From Cristatella mucedo (Eukaryota > Bryozoa > Phylactolaemata > Cristatellidae): DNA of 64,000 bases. Positions 41,509-51,600 of the stretch are shown here, piece by piece. Numbering within the stretch: the first letter of the stretch is position 1; every line of letters starts with the position of its first letter. The stretch covers positions 1,652,001-1,716,000 of the forward strand of contig WPIO01000031.1 in assembly GCA_009760855.2 (NCBI GenBank), given 5' to 3'. The notes below the pieces were generated by a model that had not been told where the DNA came from, made no database searches, and saw nothing but the letters and a program-made list of their open reading frames with translations. The position numbers and the translations under genes were made by a program.

Positions 41509-42340
41509 AGCAGTTTCAGTAGAGTGGAGCGGTGTCGCTTCAAATCCAACTGAAAATTATCTGAATTGATTCTTTTCAATATGTGCTACAAGCTGCTTAG
41601 TGGCAATCTTTTCAAGAATCTTTAGCAAAACAGAAGGAAGGGAAATCGGGTGATGGTGTGCTAAGACCTCGGAATTCAATCCTGACTAAAGTAGCGAATC
41701 CAATGTCATTCAATCCAATCCGCCGTGGCCGCTCCAAGAACATTTGGAGCGGCCCTCGCTTACCAGCGTCATACATTGACTAACGGCAGTGTTTGCACCT
41801 CTTTCGAATCATTACAAACTGGACGGAGTACCTGCGCGAGCTCCGGCCTTCGCGCCTTCGCGAACCGGCGATGAAAATGTAGGTTTTCAAGGGATGCTAA
41901 AGGTAGGCAGTGGCCCTCCACGATGCACCTCCGTGTTGATGTTAACCTCCCACGAGTGCCTTTATCGCCCGCCGCTGCCTCACTAAATAATTCTTGTGTA
42001 ATGCGCTCGGAGTTTCCCATAAGCTGGGGCTCTCGCGGAACGCCTCGATGACGCCGGCCCGAGTCGCCCGCCACGCCCCTCAAGTCAACGAAGAAGGCGT
42101 TGCCACAACGGCAACTATGATTGATCATTTTATAAGTCTCGCCTGGGTCTTGGGCCAAGAAGTAGAACCACGTTTGGCTGCTGTATGGATAGGGTAGGGT
42201 ATCGCGTCTTTTCGTAGGGCGATTCTCGGTGAAAGTTGGCGACCAGCCTCATAATTCAAAATCTCAGGTGATTGGCCTAGACAGTCGAAGGTTGAAAGGT
42301 CGTCGGTGGGAGTAAAGGGGTCAAGAACTGCAGTCGAACG
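41509..42340 (-). mobile_element. LINE ORF2 fragment, 5' side of the fold-back insertion
   Basis: On -: ISLPSVLLKILEKIATKQLV, then AHIEKNQF, the start of the CR1/L2 RT domain (NYRPIS...L.K..EK.V..QL..HL). Up to about 42,340 weaker pre-RT sequence (SERITQELF, GVIEAFRESP) is compatible with the same LINE. Confidence 0.65.
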
Positions 42341-42349
42341 TACTGCAGT

Positions 42350-42900
42350 GCCAACGGCGCCGAGTAGGCGGGCTCCTTGGTAAGTTTATGTCGTCAACAC
42401 GGGCGCCTATGCCTAGAGGCGCAAGGCCTGTTACCGCAGACTCTAGTGCGGCGCGGATAATTGGCAAACGCAATCGCGACCCGATGCGTAGCGTAGCGAA
42501 GGAGCGGCCGCGGGGCGCGACCGCCTCGCGCTCAGATGCAGGCTGCAAGCTAGCAGTTGTATCGCTGGCTGATAAGTCGAGAATGTGCCGAGTATGTGGC
42601 CACCACGCACCAGCGCCGCGCTCGATTCGTCTCCTGTATTTTTCTATTCTTACGTCGCGCCTCTTACTATGGCCGCGTTAAGACGGTCAGGTCTCCGTCC
42701 GTCGGGTTCCCATTGGTCAATTAACCTGACCTGATTAGACAGCGACAACGTGGCGGGCGCGCTTCTTCTGTCTGCTTTTCGTCGGGCATCGGGAGAAGCG
42801 GCTCTTACAGACGACAAGTTTGCACCGGGGCGAACGGAAAGCTGAGCGCGGAGCAGACGCGTCTGTATCGCAGGCTTCCATGTTGCTCAGTCATTGCAGG
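42350..42900. other. CpG-rich unassigned segment
   Basis: High GC with many CGs, including a gcggccgcgg stretch near 42,503. May be the 5' part of the adjacent antisense LINE or a promoter-like island. No confident protein match. Confidence 0.35.
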
Positions 42901-43790
42901 CAGCGACCGAAGCCAGAAGCGAGTTGTAGACGCTCGGGGGCATTCGAACTGAAGTGAAGGCTCGATCAACGAAAGATTTCAATTTAGTGCCAAGCACGGC
43001 GAGACGAATGCTCTTGAAATTGATTCGGTGCTTGCTTGATGGGGAGATCGTAAAGCTCAGTCAGAAGTGGTGCGATGTGGCAGCTCTGTGCCGTCGGCGA
43101 CAGACCTGACGAATCGCTGCGTTTTGCACCAGTTGCAGACGATTAAGGGCGAAAGCCAAGAGTCATGCATACACGGAATTGCAATACCCTTGACATGATG
43201 TCACGAATACATTAACTAGTTTGGCTGTCGTACTTTTATCTAAGCATGCCACGGTTTTGGCGATGTTCTTTAGCTGAAAGTAAGCCGACTTGGCAGCTCT
43301 CATCCAATAATAAGTCCAATTGTTAGCACGCCCAGATACTGGCTGACGTCACTGGAGGGATGCTAGACGAACCGATAAGGGTGGCCTTGCAACTTGATGG
43401 TGACTCTAGGCTTTCCATAATTTTCAGATTTTAACCCTACCATCATCGAGTTTTAGGAGGTAAGTGGCCATCCAAGTGCAAAAGTCGTCGACGCAGGCTA
43501 CAAAGGAGATAACTGAGTCAGATGCTGAGCAAGGCCGAAAAAGAGCTAATGATTGGTAGAGCTGAGTGTCGTCGGCATAGAAATAAAAGCCAAGATTGTG
43601 TTTGGCGATCAGTTTAGCATTGTGCCATGCTACTTTAAGCGTGTCGAGTGGTGCTTCAGAAGGACCTGGTGGTCGATCGAAAGTGGTGACCTGCATATAG
43701 CTCCATGTTACGGCCTGGTAACTACAGCTGCAGTTACGTTTGAAGGAACATCCCAAGCAGAAGCAGAAAAGGAAGGTATTACGAGTTGAT
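42900..43790 (-). mobile_element. LINE (CR1/L2-like) RT to C-terminus, antisense
   Basis: On -: AKHNLGFYFYADDTQLYQSL contains the catalytic YADD. VDDFCTWMATYLLKLDDGRV follows, then decayed C-terminal blocks with TSHHF/LPIKQ-type matches around 43,020-43,140. Confidence 0.82.
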
Positions 43791-43936
43791 ATAATACTGA
43801 TACTGAGAGATAGCCGAATGAATCCATGCTGTATTCATCTCGTTGTATGCATGGCTCGGCAATTCTTCTTTTGTTCGAGCATTGTGATATTCCACTTAGT
43901 TTTGTGACATGGCTGTTAATCCGACTTCGGTTTGAG

Positions 43937-44048
43937 TCAGTATTTGTTTGTCAATAAATGCTGCTTTGGTGCCCTCAGGCCTAATGCAAAGCTAACAGAT
44001 AGGGAACTGTTTACAGATGAACTACTTGGAGAGAGAGAGAAAGAGCAA

Positions 44049-44098
<50 letters not shown>

Positions 44099-44185
44099 GG
44101 AAGGAATGGAACGATCAAAGCACAGGTACAGCTGTGTTTCATCTGCGTAAAAATATAAGCCGTTTATTGTGCTAGGCAATTGCAC
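43937..44185 (-). mobile_element. LINE RT fragment with (GA)n
   Basis: On -: NGLYFYADETQLYLCFDRS, the RT catalytic box with the second Asp changed to Glu; the reading runs into the (CT)n strand of the 44,030-44,092 array. Lies head-to-head with the + LINE at 44,215. Confidence 0.75.
44030..44092. repeat. (GA)n array
   Basis: About 30 GA units with a few A/T interruptions at the left edge. Confidence 0.97.
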
Positions 44186-44214
44186 CTGGTCATGAGTTCT
44201 CCAGCAGGCGATCC

Positions 44215-45060
44215 CTTATTGCCTTCTTCAAGCCACGTTACGAACACTCAGGCTCTTGTGCTCAAATCTGCCTATTTTCAGCTTCATAACATTGCTAAAA
44301 TTTGGGCTTGTTTAGATCAGGATACCACGTCCAAGTTGATCCATGCATTCGTGACATCCTGTCTCGACTTCTGCAACTCACTGCTTACTGGCCTACCAGC
44401 ATGTGCGATCAGGCGATTGCAGCTGGTGCAAAACTCTGCAGCTAGGCTTGTCTGTCGTGTGCCTCGCAGTTGCCACATTACTCCACTTCTCGCCGACCTG
44501 CACTGGCTACCAGTCAAGCAAAGGATTGACTTCAAGGGTTTGTCGCTCACTTTTAGGTCCCTTCATTCTTTGGCTCCAGCCTATCTCTCAGATATACTCC
44601 CCTATCAGGCCAAGCATCGTACCACCCGCTTTTCGGAATCCAACAGTCTACAAATACCTCGTACAAACCTCAAATTCTTTGGAGTCCGTGCATTTAGTTC
44701 GTATGCTTCCAAAGCCTGGAAATCCCGCCCGACCTGCATCAGAACATCCCCTGACCTGACCACATTTAAAAAGAACTTAAAAACACACCTATTTAGGACA
44801 GCATTTAGTGAGTCCCTGTGATTCGTCCTTGATGTGCTTATGCGTGCTGACACTGTGCATGCTGCCACTAACCACATTTGCATGCTGACCCTGTGCATGT
44901 CACCCCTAACCATATTATCCATTTTTTTGCTTTGTTTATCAAGCATGATATTACTCACGATTCAATTGCATTTCCCTTTGCAGCAAATGTAAAGCGCCTA
45001 GAGAGAGATTGAGTTCTCTGAGGGCGCTTTATTAAGTGCATTATTATTATAAATATTATT
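44215..45060 (+). mobile_element. LINE-A, best preserved C-terminal ORF2 copy
   Basis: Open for about 200 codons: LDFCNSLLTGLPACAIRRLQ, LVQNSAARLVCRVPRSCHIT, LLADLHWLPVKQRIDFKGLS, SLHSLAPAYLSDILPYQAKH, SPDLTTFKKNLKTHLFRTAF. Then the catgctgac 3' UTR, tail agagagattgagttctctga and ATT repeats. The low decay suggests the youngest LINE-A copy here. Confidence 0.92.
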
Positions 45061-45490
45061 GTGCCTTAGTATATTTGTGGCAATAGTTTCGAAGTTTAAA
45101 AAAAAATTGGCAAAGCTCTCTACTAGGCCTTGCTTAATCTTTGTCCGATAATGTTACATTCTCATGTGTGTGCATGTGTTTGTGAATGGCCACCCAGATG
45201 GTCCGCAGGTGTGCTGTGGGGGCATGGGAATAAAGTCATCTGCTGCTCACTGTTACTTTTGTGTGAGATCTGCCTTTCAACGATGGCTGCCGGGGGGGTG
45301 GTGGTGGTGATGCTCGGAGGAGGGGGGCGATCTCCAGTGTCTGGCCTGCCGGCATCACTCTTCACTTGGTTGGTTTATTCACCAGCGGCTCGATCTGCAC
45401 CTGCAATCTTCTGGGTACCAGGCGAAATGTCCTGTTCACTGTTCGTCTGCTCGTTTTAGAGGTCAAGGTGTGACGTGTGCAGTTGCAGTT

Positions 45491-45652
45491 ATGGCTTGGT
45501 CTGTGGTTACTCAGGTCGTGCTAACTACTGCTCTGCTGACCTGTCTTCGAATGCTGTACCACTTCCTTCGGTTCTGGATAGGGAACATCCGTCTGATCAG
45601 GGCATTTCCATATAGGGCGAACTGGAGCTTTATATACGGGACATTCAACAGA
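45491..45652 (+). CDS. CYP4 exon 1 (membrane anchor)
   Basis: The first ATG in frame (G at -3, G at +4) begins MAWSVVTQVVLTTALLTCLR. It continues LIRAFPYRANWSFIYGTFNR, analogous to the FPxPxxxWxxGH segment after the anchor, although the usual Pro-rich hinge is poor. Donor AGA|gtaagt, phase 0. Confidence 0.82.
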
Positions 45653-48600
45653 GTAAGTGCCTGGTGCCATACGACTTGGAGTACTTGGGAGGCAGTGTGT
45701 ACGAAATGACCAATTTAAAAAGAGCTTAGAACCCACACACCAGTTTCTCCCAACCTTTGCTGCATTCGTGTGAGTTATTCTTTGTGTGCATATAAATCGG
45801 GCATGTTATCGCTAGCCAATCGACATTCTTCTTTTCTAGCATTTGCGAAGTGCTTATAATTATGTTCAGTTCTCTTCCCGTAATAAGTAAGCCCTTTCTT
45901 CTTCTCATTATTTTTGTTATGAATTGGGGTGGGTGTTTCTCTAGTCAGAGCTTGATTGCCTGCTGCTATCAGCTTTGAAGGTGGGCTTAGGACTGGGTGA
46001 TTTGTGTATTTATGTCAGCCTTGCCAGCATTTAGTTTTATTTGTGTTAGCCTTGTCAGCATTTAAGCTGCCGAACCTGTCACTTTCGATCCATGCATCTG
46101 GAAGCGACTTGCACCTTATCTCACCATCTTGGGGATGCACAGCCTTCGACAGACGGATGGCACTTGTTGCATAGTAATAATAATAATAATAATAATGCTT
46201 TCGTCTAGTTCCTCAATGGAACTGCCTTTTGTTCCAGGCACTTCGCATGGCACTTCGCATACGTCAAAATGAAGCATATACTCTGAATGGTCATTGTAAA
46301 ATACACAATCTCAGAAAAGACTTAATAATAATAAAAATAATAATAATTATTATTATTATACATTTGTATAGAGGTCTCAGGTAACTTAATCTCTCACTAT
46401 GCTCCACCCGCTGGCTACCTGCTGCTGCTGTGCCGACGAGCTCGAGCGGCAGTCACGAGCTTGGCTTTCTACGTCTGTGGCGCTGAGTTGCCTTTAAGAC
46501 GAAGCTGCGCGCTGGGGCCGCAAGCTTTCCGGTGGCAGCAGCATTAGGAGTCATCGCAGCAAGCCGATGCAGGTCTCAGAAGAAGCTGTACATGCACTAA
46601 CAAGCTGGCTGTAGCTGCTGTATGTTAGTTGCCAAACAATTTCAATGATAAGAATTAAAGATGATGTCTTAGTAGCCACCGAAAATGCCGGCTTGCCAGG
46701 TCAAATCGTCGCCACAGTAGTGCCAAGCTAGAGAGAAGAGAAGTAGGCCGTATCATGGATTAATTGATGGGAAATAAAAATGGTCAATACCCATAATTCC
46801 GATATGGCTCTCTACTTTTAAGTGTTAATCTTGATATTAGTCACATCCCTCTAATCACCATTACTCGTGCAGCCATCCGATGCACATCAGTCATTTGCAC
46901 CATTCATTAACTCCCCACCCACCCATAAATCGACGGCCACAATCTTAGTACCCCATCCACCAATGAAAGGCACCTGCTGACGATCACCTAGAGGGTTCAG
47001 GTCAGGTACCGAGGTGAAGGTCAGGTACCATGCAGGTGAAGCAAACTGTCCGTGCAGCACTGATCGCTAAATCAGGTAAGCAGAGAACTAATTGCTCACA
47101 CTTGAGCTAGAATTAAGAAGAAAGAGTTTTTCCTCGACCGCTGAAGCCCATCATTACTGCTTGCTTTCGCTGTGCACTCCACTGCATCTGCTGTGCAGTG
47201 TTCTTCATGGCTGCTGTGCTGCTTTTGAATAACCAGCGTGCTGCTAATAAATTTATTTGTGTGGGTACTGCTAGTGTCAGAGTTGAGGTCGTCTGCTGTG
47301 ATACAGAGGTCTGATGTGAGCGGCTCAGCTCAGCCCAGCAGGCCGGCGTGGAGCAGTGGCACTGTGCTGACGGCTGGACTTCGAGCGATCGCCGATCGAC
47401 GGATAGTCGATCATTGATCGCTCACGAGCTTGAGTTCTGGCTGCCGTGCGAGTTCTGGTCAGGCGGCCACAACTCTCGAAGGCTCGAGCAGGCTCGGGCA
47501 AGGCGGCACCACTTTTTTGCTTGCAGAGACCCGGAGAGCAAGCCAACGACTCAGTCATTCGTGGTTTCATGGAGTATGCGGAAATGTTCAACGACAACTA
47601 TGTCGTTTTCCTTGGCCCCGGCCTCATTGCAGCGCTTGAGGTCGCGAACCCTGTGAGTGTACAGGCCGTCATGCAACGAGCCGAGGGCAAAGCGAGTTCA
47701 TATGAATTCTTCAGACCTTGGCTCGGTGAGTAGACTTTTAGCCCTTATCCGTAGCACGTGTGTTCCCTACGCATGCATGTTAGCGTTTTAGTCGTGAGAG
47801 GGAAGCAGCACGGCATCACGAGAAATGACAAAGAGTTTTCATTCATGGCTGTCACTAGACTAAAGCTTGGGCCCACGGTGCTCGAATCGCATTTAAATTG
47901 TGGCCCAATCCGACCAGCCTTCTGAAGCTAATCAAAGTGGCCCTAGGTCAAGGTGGTCGACTTTGACACACAAGATAGCAGCTAGCTAACAAGAGGAAAA
48001 CCGACCTACCGATCGACCGTGTTAGTGCTTCCTTCTCTCTCTTCTCTCTCTTTCCTTTTGTTTGCCTGTGATAGAGCCTTGGCGATAGCCTAATACAATA
48101 TGGCTCATGTAGAGTTGCCCGGCAGTGGCATACACACAATTGCACATGCACATGCAGCACCGTACAGGCCGGTGCCTGCTCGACTATCCGACTTGCTAAC
48201 CAACGATCTGATGCCATTGGTACTGTCTGTTAGCTTGAATTCCTTGTCAAACAGTGCAATCTCTTGCATCGGCTCATCCGTGTGCTACTGTCTATATATC
48301 TTTTCATTAGGTATCCATTATTTAGAATAAATAGGAAAAACGCATTAACTTTGGTCAGAAGTTATGTATTGTAGCAGTTGTGACGTTCACAATAGACAAG
48401 CCTGGCTGCCACACACTGTAAGTGGTAGATGACATAGGTAAGAAGACTTTAAGAAGCATCATCTTTAGTCTGCAGATGTATCAGTTTCAACTACACTGGC
48501 TGATCTAACATGTTGATATAGTTTTGGTTTGGCCCAAAGGTTGAAGTGCTTGCCTTTGACGACCGAGGTCAAGATAAACTCTTATTAGAAGATGTAAAGT

Positions 48601-51600
48601 GCCTAGAAAGAGATTGGGTTCTCTGAGGATGCTGTATTAAATGCATTATTATTATTATTATTATTATTATTTGATGACCGAGGTCGCGAGCTCGAGCTCG
48701 GTGGCACATGTGAAGCGCCTGAAAAGGGATTAAGTTCTCTTAGGGTGCTCTACAGATGAATTATATATTGCGTTTTTATGTAAATTTCAGCCTTTAGTTT
48801 TACCCTAGGTGCCTTCTTTCAATCAGCCAATGCACACTCCCACCCATACACTTGTGCGATTTAAGTCTGTTGCTAGGCCACTCAATGTGCATCGGGTGAT
48901 TATGTAGTTCCTGTATATTTCATCAGGTGATGGGTTGCTACTGGCTAAAGGAGCAAAGTGGCACCGGAACCGGAAGCTACTAACTCCAGCTTTTCATTTC
49001 AGCATTCTGAAGGCTTATGTGAATGTTTACAACGAAGCAACAAATGTGCTGTTAGTAAGTGCCTGCTGCTGCTGCTGCAATAGCTTGTCCGACTGCTTTC
49101 GACACAGTGCAGGGTGCCGTTTTTTAAATGGCTCACTTTAAGGTGCGGCTGGGTCTTAGCCCAGAGGTAAAGTGCTTGCTGTTCACGACCCATGTTGCTT
49201 TTCACGACCTCGGCCCAAGGTCGTGGGTTCGAATCCTGCGGTGGGCGATCCTTTATCGCTACTGCAAGCGGTGGTGATAGCCGTAAAGGCTCTTCTGTCG
49301 CTATACAAAAAGAGGCTGTTAAATCAGCTAGCATCATGTCGTGGGTTTGAGTCCTGCAGTGGGCAACCCTATCTTGCCTACTGCGTGGGGTTGTCCAGGC
49401 TCTTTGGCTGCCATATAAACGAGGCTTATTAATCAGTTAAGCTTTGACTTTTAAGTGAAGTAGCACTGTGCTTGGAGAATTGCTGCTGCTCTGAAAGGGC
49501 AAAGCTAGTCCACATGCATATGCCACAGGTGGTCCAACTCAAGTTGGACCCTGTAAACGGAGCTCTATCTTGCAGCTGAAAACATTTTTAATTTAGGCAG
49601 TTGGGCTCCTACGTCTATTGAATTCGCTTTTCTTAAACTGATAGGTACTATATATTGTATATTAGTATATATACTGTATATTAGTGGTGGCTGCATTTGA
49701 CATTCTGTTCTTATAGTGGCAAGGTTAGTGGCCAGCATTCCGAGAGCAGAAGCTGCCTCTTCTTAAAAGTCTTGCTCCACCAGGAATGGTGCCGTCCACC
49801 CGATGCCGATCAATGGCTTCTGACTTAGCATACAGAAGCATACAGAAGAATACAGCATGCATTGGTGCACACTATGTACTGAATGCAAGCTTAATGTCTT
49901 GCATAAATGCAAACATTATTTATAGTGCAATTAATTTAATAGGCGGTCGGGCTTTAAACCGGTTTTAATAACCTGTTACATGCCTCGATATAGATTCCGG
50001 TAACCCGTTCAATGTCTCCGAAGTAATATTAGCCCAGTAGTACTGCAGCCGGCTAAGCAGCTCTTCTAGAGTTACAGCAGGCACATAACTTGACCTCAGA
50101 CATCACTCCAACCTATCCCAAAGATGCTCTATGGGATTTAGGTCAAGCGACTTTTTTACTCCGCCAACTCGAGACTTTGGCAGCTGTCTCAGCAAAAAAA
50201 TTTTGGATGCTGCTGCTGTGTGCTGTGGGTCATTGTCCTGCTGCCAAATGTAATCGTGCCCCAGATGAGCTCTACCACTTGGAATATTCGCATTTTTTCG
50301 AGATCAATGTACACATGCCCACACCACTGGAGCAGAAGCAACCCCAAACCTTGATACATACGACACCATATTTCAAAGTTGGCTAGAGACAATCAGGGTC
50401 ATCTCATCTTTCAATCCTCTCAATCGATACTCTCATCGTTTTTCCGACTTATGATTGTTCTTCTGTTGGTGTTTTCGAAAAGCATGAATTTCCATAAAAC
50501 TCGATTCCAGTCCATCGTCTGCTGTATGGTGGGCGTGGTTCCTGGCCCATCTGAGGCAATCTCTTCTTGGTCACTGGGTAAGCAAAGGCTTGCATTTGGC
50601 GACCCTTTTCGATATGCTGTGCTTGGCAAGCCTACGGTGCACTGTCTCCATGCTTAAGACTGTGCCGACTGTGGTTGCCAGCTACCGAGAAAGCTCCCGA
50701 AGTGATATATTCTGTCGCCGAAGGGCCAGCACCTTCAGGCGATAGTCGGACCGCTGGGTCACCTTCCCCGGCCGATCTGAGCGTGGTCTACTAGCCATGC
50801 TGCCGTGTGTCTTAAGCTTGTTAAGATTGTAACTCACTGCTGAATAGTCGATTTCAAGAATCCGTGCCACTTATCGGTTGCTTAAGCCCATTTCATGCAA
50901 CACCCACAGTCATCCTTTTGTGGTGCTGTCGAGCAGTGAACTCCTAGGCATCATGAATTAGGCGCCAAAACGAGCCGAAAAAAGCCGGCCCTGTTTCGGT
51001 GGGTAGGGAAACCTTCCTATCAGGCCCACGATGATTGTGCAGACATTGAACAGCTCGTATGGAGTAAAATGCTAAAAAATTGCTGTCATGCTGGTCCTTA
51101 GAAATGCCATGCTTAATTACCCCAAATCCATTTCAACCACATGGTTTATTGCAGTTTTTACAAATACAATGCACTGACTGCATGCAACAGCTGTTCCATT
51201 CTGACTGCTGACGTTGGTTTTGGTTAGTGGATCCAGTGGCTTTGCTTAAATTTCCGGCTCCATTTAAAAAAATGTGTGCATTTGTAATAATGGAACAAAG
51301 CTTTGAGAAGATGGCAGGTCCATCTGAGACTGGAAAGATGCAGCAGACGTGGCTGGCCGTATGGCCAGTGAGAACTCAGCTCTTTCTGCTATCCACGCAG
51401 ATCCTTTGACCGCAACATGAGAACCTTTGAGGCTCGGTGTGTAATGGCTAGGTCTGAACAAATAAATCCAATGCTGCTTCTTTGATTTCAAAGACCTCAG
51501 TGACAATTTCAAAATCTTCCCCGGTCAATGTAATGCCTGAAGGTGCAGTTGCCTCCCCCAGTCTAGTCGGGGAGGGGGAGAAAGGAGAGCAGAGACAGCC

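Larger units (their letters stand above)
45653..47526 (+). other. CYP4 intron 1
   Basis: (AAT)n at 46,174-46,195 and 46,322-46,358 and a SINE-B copy (46,355-46,470). Otherwise unrecognised. Confidence 0.55.
47726..48926 (+). other. CYP4 intron 2 with nested SINE-B / LINE-A
   Basis: Contains the nested insertion at 48,520-48,780; elsewhere nothing recognised. Confidence 0.55.
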
